Shown here in pieces: positions 54,085 through 63,043 of a DNA stretch of 64,000 bases. Origin of the DNA: Limnobacter sp. MED105 (GTDB lineage: Bacteria > Pseudomonadota > Gammaproteobacteria > Burkholderiales > Burkholderiaceae_B). The translations under genes were made by a program, and so were the position numbers. The DNA is taken from contig NZ_ABCT01000002.1 of NCBI RefSeq assembly GCF_000170915.1, forward strand, positions 62,001-126,000, written 5' to 3'. Positions within the stretch are counted from its first letter, which is position 1; each line of letters begins with the position of its first letter. Under the pieces are notes generated by a model, which searched no databases, had not been told where the DNA came from, and saw only the letters and a program-made list of their open reading frames with translations.

Positions 54085-55785
54085 TTAGAAATAGTAGATG
54101 TAAGATGCAAAGATTCTTGGGCTTTGGCGTTTCGGATCAGACTGCCGAACACCCGCCAGCTCCCAGGCCAAACTCAAGTTGAATGTGAAAATGTCTTGCC
54201 TGTCCCAAGCTAAACCAAGGCCGTAACCAGCCAGTTCGGCATGGTTGTTGAATCCTGCGGGCTGATTGCTGGTGTCTTCGCGAAAACGAACACGGCCTTG
54301 ATCAAAAAACACATTGAAAGACAATTCACGCGCCGCACTGCCAAACCAGTTGGCAGAGGGCAAATAGCGCGCTTCCAGCGTGAACAAATCGCAGCTGTCG
54401 CCAGAAGTTTCACCTTGTGCAAATGCGCGTACAGCCGTAGCACCACCCAGCGAACATTGTTCACTGCTGTCAAGATTGTCGAGTGCATATTGACCACGCA
54501 AGAAGCTCCACAGCATCAACTTGCCGGGCACAACAGATTGCAACCTACCAAACGAGTAGTTCACACGCATGGTGTTAAGTTCATCGTCCAGACCAAACGG
54601 CACACCACCCGGATAATTCGTTTTGCTTTCCTCTACGTTGAAGTTGAAGAAGTTAAGACCGCCGCCCACCAGGCTATCACGGGAGTCGCCACTGAGACCC
54701 AGGCGAAATGAATCCACTTCCTTCACGGTTTCCAAACCAGACAGGCTCTGCCTGTCAGTGAACTCCTTTTTGTCATACCCAGTCAGTGCAAACACATTCA
54801 GGTTGCGTGAACGCACCAGGGGATACAGCGCGAATACACCCAGCGATTCTGCATCGCCATTCAAACCCAAGGGAAAATCGTTTTCCTCAAGTGAATAATT
54901 CACGGTAGACACGTTCACACCCAACTTCAATCCATCCGCACCAACCGGCAGGGTGTAACCCAGCAGCGTGAAGTCCAAACCACCTGTTTCAGATTGAAGA
55001 TGACTGACCGAAAACGAGTCACCCAAGCCAAACGGACTTTCCCAGGAAAAGGTGCCAATGCCACGGTACGTGCCTGCGTACCGCGAGCCGTTTGCATCCA
55101 GGCCAACACTGCCGGTCAGTGCCTTGTCATTGCTGGGTGTTGCAACCAGAATTGCTTTGCCTGCTTGTGTGCCAGGCTTGATGGCAAATGACATTCGAAT
55201 GCCACGCAAGTCATTGAGCAGAAACACCACCCGCTCTACCTCTTCCACACGAATGACCGTACCGGGCTTTAAACGCTTCAAGTGCGCTTCAACAATATCC
55301 CGATTCACGCGCAGTTCTTCTGCAGGCCAAACCACTTCGACTGACTCCAGCACACCGGGCAACACGGCAATGGTCACCACACCGTTTTTAATGTCTTGCG
55401 CGGGCAAATAGGCATACGCAAGGTAATAGCCCAATTCACGTTGCAAGAATGCAGTCACCACCTGTGCTGCACTGCTGAGGTCTTCAAACGAACGCTTTTC
55501 GCCCACGTACGGCATCAGCAATCCCTGAATATCGTTCAGATGCGTGGCTTCGACACCTTCAATTCGATAAGCGCTGACATTCAGAGATACATCGTTCAAC
55601 GGCTTGCCCAACTCAGGGGCCGCCTTTCTTTCAGCCTGATTGTCGATGACAGGCTCTGCTTCTTTTTCCACAGCAGGCGTAGCAGACTCGGGATTGATAA
55701 AGGGGGCGGGCGTAGACACTTGGGCCTGCACCGGCCAGGCAAGTGTGAGCAGTAACAGGGCAATTGTGTATCGGTTGGTCAACAT
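54085..55785 (-). CDS. TpsB transporter, ShlB/FhaC/HecB family outer-membrane protein
   Basis: 566 residues with a signal peptide ending PVQA|QV and a Pro/Glu-rich linker. The first POTRA domain begins near VSLNVSAYRIEGVEATH, and a second follows around VVWPAEELRVNRD. The C-terminal half is a 16-strand-type barrel: the L6 motif appears as GGATAVRAFAQGETSGD (VRAF for the usual VRGY), FFDQGRVRF is another family strand, and the chain ends in YYF as outer-membrane proteins do. It secretes the TpsA partner whose gene starts 10 bases downstream. The L6 arginine is kept, so the pore should be functional. Confidence 0.93.
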   Translation of the reverse strand: MLTNRYTIALLLLTLAWPVQAQVSTPAPFINPESATPAVEKEAEPVIDNQAERKAAPELGKPLNDVSLNVSAYRIEGVEATHLNDIQGLLMPYVGEKRSFEDLSSAAQVVTAFLQRELGYYLAYAYLPAQDIKNGVVTIAVLPGVLESVEVVWPAEELRVNRDIVEAHLKRLKPGTVIRVEEVERVVFLLNDLRGIRMSFAIKPGTQAGKAILVATPSNDKALTGSVGLDANGSRYAGTYRGIGTFSWESPFGLGDSFSVSHLQSETGGLDFTLLGYTLPVGADGLKLGVNVSTVNYSLEENDFPLGLNGDAESLGVFALYPLVRSRNLNVFALTGYDKKEFTDRQSLSGLETVKEVDSFRLGLSGDSRDSLVGGGLNFFNFNVEESKTNYPGGVPFGLDDELNTMRVNYSFGRLQSVVPGKLMLWSFLRGQYALDNLDSSEQCSLGGATAVRAFAQGETSGDSCDLFTLEARYLPSANWFGSAARELSFNVFFDQGRVRFREDTSNQPAGFNNHAELAGYGLGLAWDRQDIFTFNLSLAWELAGVRQSDPKRQSPRIFASYIYYF

Positions 55786-55865
55786 GGAATAGGCACTTGG
55801 AATGAGAGCGAACCGGAGTGAAACATCAAAACCGGAAACCAGGAAATTGGGTCATTGGTATGGTG

Positions 55866-56651
55866 TCAACCGAATTGAGCACCCCCCTCACCCACAAAGA
55901 TCAAAATGCTACTGAGGTTGTCTGCCCGCCCCAAGGCGCGATTAAATGCCAGTTGATGAATGTGGGCATTGCAATCCTCTGCGCACCACAGGCTGGTGCC
56001 CAGCAATGCGAGCTCGTCGTCATTGAGGTGTTCCCACAAACCATCGCTGCACATCAAGAACCAGTCCCCAGCCAACAAGCAGCAAGGCTCGGTCACATCC
56101 ATGTGAAGATGTTCGTTTTGCTCACCCAATGCGGTATACAACGCGTTTCGACTGGCTTGACCATCGGATTGTTGATGGTCAATCATCCACTGCAACACAC
56201 TGTGGTCCCTGGTTTTTGAGCACAGCACAGCTTGCTGAAAGTGATACACACGCGAATCGCCGACATGCAGCCAAACTGCTTGTGCAGATCGTTGATTGAT
56301 CACCAAAAGACAAACGGTGGTGTGCATGTCTGAGCAATCGAGGTGTGTGGTCTGTTGATGCAAAATATTTTGATTCACCTGTTGCATCAGTTCCAGCAAG
56401 CGTGATCTTTCCAGCGTGGGTGATTGTTCAAATGCACTCAAAGACATTTCAACAGCCAAGGCAGCAGCAAGCTGCCCGCCGCGATGACCACCAGCACCGT
56501 CTGCCAGCGCGCACACCAGCCAGTCTCCAAATAATTTATGCCCAACAGCGTCCTGATTTTCCGGGCGGTTACCAATGTCGGTACGCTGTGTAACCTGTAC
56601 TTGCAACAATCGCCCTTCGTGTGCGCCACCCAGTTGAATGGTCAACTCCAT
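55866..56651 (-). CDS. PP2C-family Ser/Thr protein phosphatase (T6SS PppA-like)
   Basis: 261 residues from the ATG at 56651, which lies within the last bases of tagH (10-base overlap). PP2C motifs are complete: QRTDIGNRPENQDAV, ALADGAGGHRGG (metal-binding Asp), LHVGDSRVYHF, CSDGLWEHL and GRADNLSSILI. In T6SS clusters such a phosphatase opposes a PpkA-type kinase to switch assembly via the FHA protein. No kinase gene lies in the window; it may be further along the locus. It is the last gene of this minus-strand T6SS unit. Confidence 0.88.
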   Translation of the reverse strand: MELTIQLGGAHEGRLLQVQVTQRTDIGNRPENQDAVGHKLFGDWLVCALADGAGGHRGGQLAAALAVEMSLSAFEQSPTLERSRLLELMQQVNQNILHQQTTHLDCSDMHTTVCLLVINQRSAQAVWLHVGDSRVYHFQQAVLCSKTRDHSVLQWMIDHQQSDGQASRNALYTALGEQNEHLHMDVTEPCCLLAGDWFLMCSDGLWEHLNDDELALLGTSLWCAEDCNAHIHQLAFNRALGRADNLSSILIFVGEGGAQFG

Positions 56652-57655
56652 GTGCCCGCCAGATGCCGGTAGCGATCGCAATAAAGGTCCCACATGCGTG
56701 CTTTTCTGGCGAGTTCGAGACTCAAACTCAATCCACCTTGCCGATTGATCTCTTGTGCGATCACAGCTGGATCCAGACCACCCTGAACCTGCTCAATCAA
56801 TACTTGAATTCGCGCAACACTCAGTTGCATGTGCGCCTGAATATCCTGAAACGCCTGCTCAAAGGCCTGCTCTGCATCCAGATAAGCCAGTGAATTATCG
56901 CCAAGCAGTTTGCCCATGGCTTCAGTCGGTGATGCAGAAAACTTCAGTGGATTATTGCCCTTCGCGGAAATACTGGTCAGCTTGCTGCCCGTTTCTTCCT
57001 GGAAAATTCGGCGCGCTGAAAGCAATTGCATGCAACCTTGAACGCAGATACCCAACAAGTGGTGCAACTTCTCCACATCCTGAATTGTGGGGGGTGTTGT
57101 CGGCTGTTCAGCCACCACACCTCGAACAGCTGAATCAGCTTGTTGGGAACCCACATACATGCGCTGGGCCAACGGCGAAATGTTCTCTTCGATTTCGCTT
57201 TCGACAGGCGGCAAGGGCATACCGAAAGCTGCCAACAGATCGTCGATCTCGACGTTAGAAGCTGGTTGTGGCAACCAGGATTCCAGAGGATCAATTTCGG
57301 GCCTCGGCATCAAGTCCTCGAATCCGTTCCAATTCGCGGCAACCTTCGCAAGAATGATTGAGTAATCACCAATTCGCAGCACATCGCCGGGACTCAAGGG
57401 CACGGATTGATTCTGGGGCATGGGTTTGCCGTTAACCAAGGTGCTGTTGGTGCCAAGGTCTGTCCAGTGGCATTGGGAATTCTCAACAAGTACCTGTGCG
57501 TGTAAACGCGACACCACCCGTTGGGGATCTTTCAACACCCAGGTGCAATCGGGCGAGCGGCCAATCGACCCCCCCTGCAAGGGCACAGGCCACTGTTCGA
57601 TTGCCTTGTCCGCCTGACCATCGCGGGTAATCTGGAATTCAAAGTTGGAATACAT
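56642..57655 (-). CDS. tagH: T6SS-associated FHA-domain protein TagH
   Basis: 337 residues. The N-terminal FHA domain (about 28-105) has GGSIGRSPDC, VSRLHAQV and LGTNSTLVNG, the phosphothreonine-binding loops. After a linker with PLESWLPQPAS, the C-terminal region (about 195-337) holds the type VI FHA tail: LLGICVQGCMQLLSARRIFQEE and NPLKFSASPTEAMGKLLG, typical of TagH/Fha1. It would bind phosphorylated partners and promote T6SS assembly. It lies between the unrecognised 266-residue gene (11 bases upstream) and the PP2C gene. Confidence 0.9.
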   Translation of the reverse strand: MYSNFEFQITRDGQADKAIEQWPVPLQGGSIGRSPDCTWVLKDPQRVVSRLHAQVLVENSQCHWTDLGTNSTLVNGKPMPQNQSVPLSPGDVLRIGDYSIILAKVAANWNGFEDLMPRPEIDPLESWLPQPASNVEIDDLLAAFGMPLPPVESEIEENISPLAQRMYVGSQQADSAVRGVVAEQPTTPPTIQDVEKLHHLLGICVQGCMQLLSARRIFQEETGSKLTSISAKGNNPLKFSASPTEAMGKLLGDNSLAYLDAEQAFEQAFQDIQAHMQLSVARIQVLIEQVQGGLDPAVIAQEINRQGGLSLSLELARKARMWDLYCDRYRHLAGTWS

Positions 57656-57666
57656 TCAACCCACCC

Positions 57667-58467
57667 TCAGCGCAATACAAATACTTCACTACCCAACACA
57701 CCCACATGCATGGGCAGTTGAAGGGTGGCTCCGCTCAGCTTGCATTTCCATTGCAGCAGCGGCGCGTGATTGATATCCAGCAATGCGTGAACTGGAGATT
57801 GGCGAACGCATTTAAACTGCCAGTGTTGGGGATCCAGCGCGGATTCAAGCAACTCGGATTGTGTGCAAAGATGTGTCAGATGTGCTGCGAAATCGCTGAC
57901 TACATTTTGTGGGTCGAGACCATAAGCCGCAGCCAATTCGCGATTGCGAACGGTAAAAAACGGCAGCAAGGCAGATGCCTTGCCTGACTTGAATTGGGCA
58001 AACATATTCAGCAGAAAATCTTCAATCAGTGCCGAATCATTTGCACCGTGTGTGGAAGGCAATACATCGAGATAGCGCCAACGGGGAAAGGAAACCGGCA
58101 AGTCAACTGTCGAATCCAGCAAACGGTTTTTTCTCAAACGCTGCCCACGTTGAAAAGCAGTTTTCAATTCAAATAACACCCGTGGCTGCACCAGCACATC
58201 AGGCCCACGGTCTTTTTGAAGTTCAACCCACACGGCTGTGCTGCAGTTTTGCGTCAGCAGGGCATGGTCAGAATTCGATGACGTGCCTTGCATTGAAGCA
58301 CCCGGTAACAGAATCACCTGAATTCTGTTTTCGCCCGACTGAACATACTCATGGATGGGCAACACCAGTTCTCGCCCATTTTGTAACTTGCCAAGCACCA
58401 TGCCGTTCAGAGTCAGCAAAGCATTCTGACCCTGCACACTGGCGCGCAACAACAGGGTTTTATCCAT
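57667..58467 (-). CDS. Unrecognised T6SS-linked protein, 266 aa
   Basis: 266 residues from the ATG at 58467, overlapping the upstream gene by 8 bases. No signal peptide or membrane helix. The first 75 residues look like a beta-sandwich (LLLRASVQGQNALLTLNG, then YVQSGENRIQVILLPG), reminiscent of small jelly-roll modules. The middle contains a basic stretch (FQRGQRLRKNRLLD) and PRWRYLDVLPS, and a helical part follows (IEDFLLNMFAQFKSGKAS). The end is again beta-rich and shares a vague WKC/WQ pattern with the 453-aa neighbour. No enzyme motif is seen. Context suggests a T6SS accessory, effector or immunity protein; I cannot decide which. Confidence 0.65.
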   Translation of the reverse strand: MDKTLLLRASVQGQNALLTLNGMVLGKLQNGRELVLPIHEYVQSGENRIQVILLPGASMQGTSSNSDHALLTQNCSTAVWVELQKDRGPDVLVQPRVLFELKTAFQRGQRLRKNRLLDSTVDLPVSFPRWRYLDVLPSTHGANDSALIEDFLLNMFAQFKSGKASALLPFFTVRNRELAAAYGLDPQNVVSDFAAHLTHLCTQSELLESALDPQHWQFKCVRQSPVHALLDINHAPLLQWKCKLSGATLQLPMHVGVLGSEVFVLR

Positions 58468-59821
58468 GCTGAAGGCCCTGTTGCATGATTCGCGCAGACG
58501 CTGCCAAGTGCCAGCGGCCCAAGGCCCAGCCCTTGACTGGATCGACACTTTGCCAGTCGCAAACCAATTCGGAATGATCAACAGTCAGTACCACCTCCAG
58601 TGCCCGATTTTCAGGATTAACCACCGCTGACACACTGAAAACAAGTTCACCCGCCAAAGGGCTGGCAGCGCGAATGAGCGGTTTACCCACACCAACAACG
58701 CTGCACACCTGAACATGCAAAGGCAACCTGTATTGCGCCAGCCACAATGGCTCGCCCAGCGGCAACAATCCTGGCAATTGTTTCTCGCTGTGTTGCCAGT
58801 GAACGTGGATATCGCGTTCGGTTTGTATGCTCAAATTCACCGACACATGTTTGTGAATCAGTTGGGCCTGCCATTTGAAATCATCTGCGGCTGCACGAAG
58901 CTGCATGTCCGCTGTGGTAACAAATTCAATCAAGCCTTCATGAATCATCCATTGGGCACGAAAGTTCAAATCCGTGCTGAGCCAGGAATTGGACTGTTGC
59001 ACCACCGGCTCAATCAGTACTCCTGAATCAGACCATCTTGATTGCAAGCCCTGTTTTTCTTCAGGCGAGCAGGACAAACTGCGCTGTTTAAAATCCAGCT
59101 GAACAAGCCGCTTGTCAATCAGCTCCATACGCTGAAGTGCAAGGAATCCAGACCTGTTTTGCCAACCAATTTCACAACGCTCAAATACGGGGTCTACATG
59201 AATGACCAAATCATTTGCTGGTAATGAATTTTTACAGACCTGTGCAATCAGATAATCGGGAGTGAATTGTCCGAAGACCTGATGTACAAAACCAGAGTCT
59301 GTTCTGAACCAGTTCACCAGCTCACCAGCGATGGTGCTTACGTCAGTGGCCAAATTACCTGTTTGATTGCACGGAATTTTCGTTGGCTGACTGCCTATTT
59401 GAACGGCGGCCAGCAGGTCGATCAAATTGATCTGCAATTGCCCGCTTGGCCACGGCTGATCAAATCGCCCGAGACCGGCCAATGATTCATACAGACAATG
59501 AAAGGCGCTTGGGGACACTCCGGCGCTCAAAGCCTGTTGCATGCTACGCAAAACATTGGTTTGAGGGTCGGTTTCACTCGATATACCCTGAATGCTCACC
59601 TGACCTGCAAACAAGCTGAGCAAGACACAGGCTTGCGAATACGCCTGGGTTACATCATGGGCTTCCAGCAAATCAATTGCGGCTGAAAGTGACTCGGTGA
59701 AATCTGGTTTTAAGCTGTAGCTTTGATCCAGATCGAGCGAGCTCAACAGCACATGCATGCGCCGCAAGTGATCAGCGCGTGCCTGCTCATTGAAACTGGC
59801 TTGAAGATCAATCGTGATCAA
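58460..59821 (-). CDS. Unrecognised T6SS-linked protein, 453 aa
   Basis: 453 residues from a TTG at 59821 that overlaps the DUF4123 stop (TTGA); AGGTG lies about 7 bases upstream. The N-terminal 200 residues look helical, including two Leu-rich helices (SLSAAIDLLEAH, QACVLLSLFAG). The rest is beta-rich with many Trp and ends in GWALGRWHLAASA. Cys residues are scattered. There is no signal peptide, membrane helix, PAAR, Rhs or MIX motif, and no catalytic motif I recognise. As the gene directly after the VgrG adaptor it is a candidate cargo, but its even composition could also suit a structural accessory protein. Function unassigned. Confidence 0.65.
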   Translation of the reverse strand: MITIDLQASFNEQARADHLRRMHVLLSSLDLDQSYSLKPDFTESLSAAIDLLEAHDVTQAYSQACVLLSLFAGQVSIQGISSETDPQTNVLRSMQQALSAGVSPSAFHCLYESLAGLGRFDQPWPSGQLQINLIDLLAAVQIGSQPTKIPCNQTGNLATDVSTIAGELVNWFRTDSGFVHQVFGQFTPDYLIAQVCKNSLPANDLVIHVDPVFERCEIGWQNRSGFLALQRMELIDKRLVQLDFKQRSLSCSPEEKQGLQSRWSDSGVLIEPVVQQSNSWLSTDLNFRAQWMIHEGLIEFVTTADMQLRAAADDFKWQAQLIHKHVSVNLSIQTERDIHVHWQHSEKQLPGLLPLGEPLWLAQYRLPLHVQVCSVVGVGKPLIRAASPLAGELVFSVSAVVNPENRALEVVLTVDHSELVCDWQSVDPVKGWALGRWHLAASARIMQQGLQHG

Positions 59822-60276
59822 CGGCGCACCTGTGTAACATGAACAAGCCCAGACCTCAGTTGAAACACCTCCACACCGGATTCATCGGCAAAACCAAACG
59901 ACTCCACTGGACCAAACAGTTTGACCAACTCTTGTCCTGCCAGGGTGTTCAAGGCAAGCTTCAGGTAACGCGGATCAAACCAGGGCCAAATTCGATTACA
60001 GCCAGAGGAATCTTGAAGATGACGAACCTCTCGCAGGTGATTCTTAAGCAAACTGGACTGCACATTTCTGCTGGAAATTACGTAGCCTCGCTCTATGGGC
60101 TTCCAGGGCCAGAACGCAGTGGAGCCCAAGGCAGAGTCTGCAAGTTTCAGCACACTGACTTGGCAATCCACTGGAATAACTCCGCCCACAGCCCGCCCCG
60201 ACAAGGGAGGAAACTGCACTAGCGTCGATCCGCCAGACACAATTTCAGAAGGGGCCACACCGTAAACGGTCAACAT
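59818..60276 (-). CDS. Short DUF4123 (Tap/TEC) adaptor-like protein
   Basis: 152 residues. The second half matches the DUF4123 pattern: NHLREVRHLQD, then IWPWFDPRYLKLALNTL and ELVKLFGPVESFGF, corresponding to the family blocks hlrrfl, fRfyDPRvl and ffGPv. DUF4123 proteins are chaperone-adaptors that load effectors onto the VgrG spike and are encoded between vgrG and the effector gene, exactly the position here. At 152 residues it is clearly shorter than usual (about 250-300). The start is 14 bases after the vgrG stop, and the next gene overlaps its stop. Confidence 0.72.
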   Translation of the reverse strand: MLTVYGVAPSEIVSGGSTLVQFPPLSGRAVGGVIPVDCQVSVLKLADSALGSTAFWPWKPIERGYVISSRNVQSSLLKNHLREVRHLQDSSGCNRIWPWFDPRYLKLALNTLAGQELVKLFGPVESFGFADESGVEVFQLRSGLVHVTQVRR

Positions 60277-60290
60277 CTGGGCAAAATTCC

Positions 60291-62348
60291 TCAGGGAATT
60301 GGATCGATGGGTGGCTCTACCAAATCGGGCGCCAGTGCGGCTTCGGGCGGACTTGGGGAAGCTGCTGAGGCGTCACCACCCATGGCACTTCCGTTGACTG
60401 AAACTGCAGGGCCACTGAATTTGATGCCCGATGCGGAAATAACAATCGAAGAGCCACCCACATTCAACGACAGGCTAGAACCCGCGGTCAACTTCAGGCT
60501 TGAGCCCGCTTTCAAGTTGCCTTGGGCCGAGGTACTCAGGTTCAAATTGCCTGCTGCATCCAGGTCAGTGCTGCCCTGGGATTTCAATGAGCACTGGCCA
60601 GTGGTACTAATTGCAATTTGCCCGTTGTTGGTCAACCCGAGTAAACCTTGAACTTTGGCCAACACATCATCGTTCACCGTCAAATGCAAGGCTTTGTCGA
60701 TCTGCTGACTGAGTTGACCAAGCACTGTGCGCGACACATCGGCCTTGATTTCTTCAATCAGGTTGCCGTGAATCATGCAGTGGGAATGTCCGCGAATTTC
60801 TGTGTTGCTGTTGTTCTTGATCAGGCTTAAATAATCTTTCTCGGCCTGAAACCACACATACTCACTGCCAATTTTGTCGTCGAAACGAAGTTCATTGAAG
60901 TTGGAGGGTGAGCCTTTCTCGCTGGATTGGGAACGCCAGCCAGACACTGTTTTGTGTTCAGGCAATGGATAGGGAACTGTTTGCTCAGCATTGTAGGCAA
61001 CCCCGGTAACCAAGGGCCGGTCGGGGTCGCCATCTTCGAATGACACCACCACTTCCTGGCCAATGCGCGGAATGGCCACAAAACCCCAGCCCTTGCCAGC
61101 AACAGGAGAGGCTACACGCACCCAGCAAGAGCTGTCCTGATTGTGTTTGCCGTATCGATCCCAGTAAAACTGAATCTTGATTCGACCAAATTCATCGGTG
61201 TGTATCTCTCGCCCCTCCGGGCCAACAACCAAGGCGGGCAAGGGTCCTTTGACTTGGGGTTTTCTGGATTTCCGTTCGGGTCTGAAAGGCTGGCTGGACT
61301 CAATAGCTTCAAACTGACAATCAAAATCGGATTGTGCACCGCCACTGGCTTCTGGCTCTGACTCGTGAACGGTGATCAGGGTACCAATTACGAGCAAAGT
61401 TTTGGACAACGCGGGGTTGTCCTTGCAAACCGTGTTCAACAAATGGCCTGTTGCAACTCCCCTTGCCGAAGTGCTTGCATTGAACGTTTGCTGGCGCGCC
61501 TGAGACTCTTCGTGACGCAGTTTGCTGTAGTGAGTACCCTCACCTTCATTTTCAAACTCACCAGGATACTCGAACACCTCGTAGGCCGAGTTGTAACTTT
61601 CTGCCTTGCCCTGTGAGTTCACCAGCAAGGAGTTCGATGGTGTTTTGAAGTTGTAATCCGTGTGTGCATGCCTTGGCGGTTCAATGGACTTCCTCAATGA
61701 CATGCTGGTGATCGTTTCTTCCGGGGTCATCCTGCCACTCTGCGAAGCTGGGTCATAAGCCAGGTTGGCATAACCGGGAAAAACTTGATGTGTACTGCTG
61801 GAGTCTGCGAGTACCAGCGTGTGCTGGCCCTCACCATGTTCAAAGTAAAAATAAACGCCTTCCTGTTCAAGTATACGGCGAATAAAATTCAGATCACTTT
61901 CACCGTACTGAACCACATACTCCCAAACACGCTTGGCGCCCATTGTGCGATCGGAGAACCGCGCTGAGGAATGTCCGTGGCGACCAATTACTTCTGAAAC
62001 AATGCCCGGTACGGTCTTGTTCTGGTAAACGCGAAACTCCTGGTTCTTGCCCAGCAACCACGTCCATGATTTCAATTCCAGGCGATAGGCACAGCGCCCT
62101 GCGCTGGACATGGAAATCTGCTCCATTTCCACAATCACACCGTCAAAATAACGCGTGGTTTTCTCACGGGTTTCATAGGCCAGACAACAATTCTTTCCCA
62201 GAAAATCGTCTGCATTCAACCGCGCAGAATCGGATTCCAGAACCACAGAGCCTGTACTGTTCTCGGAAAGTGATTCCTGCAAGCGCGCAGATCTGAAATG
62301 AACCTCGTCCAGAGGAGCTGAACCGCTCAGGCTGATCAATCTGTTCAT
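60291..62348 (-). CDS. vgrG: T6SS spike protein VgrG (TssI)
   Basis: 685 residues. The gp27-like part opens with SGSAPLDEVHFRSARLQESL and includes YVVQYGESDLNFIRRILEQE without interruption in the core ESDLNFIRR. The gp5 OB fold has DEFGRIKIQFYWDRYG and CWVRVASPVAGKGWG, then PRIGQEVVVSFEDGDPDRP, all canonical. The C-terminal needle is made of Gly/Ser/Leu repeats (NLNLSTSAQGNLKAGS). It ends after about 30 residues of Ala/Pro-rich tail without an effector domain, so toxins should ride non-covalently, in line with the DUF4123 gene next to it. The start overlaps the OmpA-domain gene by ATGA. Confidence 0.95.
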   Translation of the reverse strand: MNRLISLSGSAPLDEVHFRSARLQESLSENSTGSVVLESDSARLNADDFLGKNCCLAYETREKTTRYFDGVIVEMEQISMSSAGRCAYRLELKSWTWLLGKNQEFRVYQNKTVPGIVSEVIGRHGHSSARFSDRTMGAKRVWEYVVQYGESDLNFIRRILEQEGVYFYFEHGEGQHTLVLADSSSTHQVFPGYANLAYDPASQSGRMTPEETITSMSLRKSIEPPRHAHTDYNFKTPSNSLLVNSQGKAESYNSAYEVFEYPGEFENEGEGTHYSKLRHEESQARQQTFNASTSARGVATGHLLNTVCKDNPALSKTLLVIGTLITVHESEPEASGGAQSDFDCQFEAIESSQPFRPERKSRKPQVKGPLPALVVGPEGREIHTDEFGRIKIQFYWDRYGKHNQDSSCWVRVASPVAGKGWGFVAIPRIGQEVVVSFEDGDPDRPLVTGVAYNAEQTVPYPLPEHKTVSGWRSQSSEKGSPSNFNELRFDDKIGSEYVWFQAEKDYLSLIKNNSNTEIRGHSHCMIHGNLIEEIKADVSRTVLGQLSQQIDKALHLTVNDDVLAKVQGLLGLTNNGQIAISTTGQCSLKSQGSTDLDAAGNLNLSTSAQGNLKAGSSLKLTAGSSLSLNVGGSSIVISASGIKFSGPAVSVNGSAMGGDASAASPSPPEAALAPDLVEPPIDPIP

Positions 62349-62884
62349 TGGCGGCTGATTTCAACTCGGCGATTGGCGGGAGCAAAAGGATTATTCACGT
62401 CAACCAGCTTCTCAGCACCCTTGCCCTCCACACGCAACAAGCGTGGCGATACACCCTTCTGAGTCAGGTAAGTTTTAACAGCTTTGGCGCGCTCTGAAGA
62501 AAGCACCTGGTTCAAGGAAGCGTCACCGCTGGCATCGGCATGACCCGTAACCACAATTGGCGGGGAATCGGATGGACGATTACTCAGCACCTGTGCGAAA
62601 ACATCCAACTGCTTTTTCAGTTCAGCGGGAAGCTCGGCAGATCCCAACTGGAAATGCGCATTCGGAATTGAAAAACGCACTGCGGGCTTGAACCCCATGC
62701 ATTTGAAACCGTTTTTACGAAGCTCTTCACATGCCTCTTCGGGGAACAAACCCTCTTTAACCTGCTCGACTGCTGGAACTGTGTCGGCCAAATCAACCAC
62801 CAACGATTCTGCATGGGACGGTGCGTGCAAGCCGATGAGCACGGGCGCCAACAAAGCTAACTTCAGAATATGTTTTTCAAACAT
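62345..62884 (-). CDS. Periplasmic OmpA-domain protein of the T6SS locus
   Basis: 179 residues with a signal peptide ending PSHA|ES. After a short N-terminal part with two Cys (EEACEELRKNGFKCMG) comes an OmpA C-terminal peptidoglycan-binding domain: VVTGHADASGDASLNQVLS, ERAKAVKTYL and NRRVEISR, where the Asp and Arg that hold diaminopimelate are present. It has no membrane barrel or helix. In T6SS the OmpA domain is often fused to TssL or supplied by TagL; here it is free in the periplasm. It opens the minus-strand unit leading to vgrG and faces tssK across 159 bases. Confidence 0.83.
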   Translation of the reverse strand: MFEKHILKLALLAPVLIGLHAPSHAESLVVDLADTVPAVEQVKEGLFPEEACEELRKNGFKCMGFKPAVRFSIPNAHFQLGSAELPAELKKQLDVFAQVLSNRPSDSPPIVVTGHADASGDASLNQVLSSERAKAVKTYLTQKGVSPRLLRVEGKGAEKLVDVNNPFAPANRRVEISRQ

Positions 62885-63043
62885 AGCTACTCCGGAATAG
62901 GTAGGGCATCGGTAAAAAAATCACCTTAAAAAATCTCGTGATAGGATTTTTCGCGACTTGGGCCACGAGTCTATTCCTTTTGAAAAAATTCGCCCAACGA
63001 GTGATACATCACAGCCAACAGAGAGTGAAACTCATCCCCCTAA

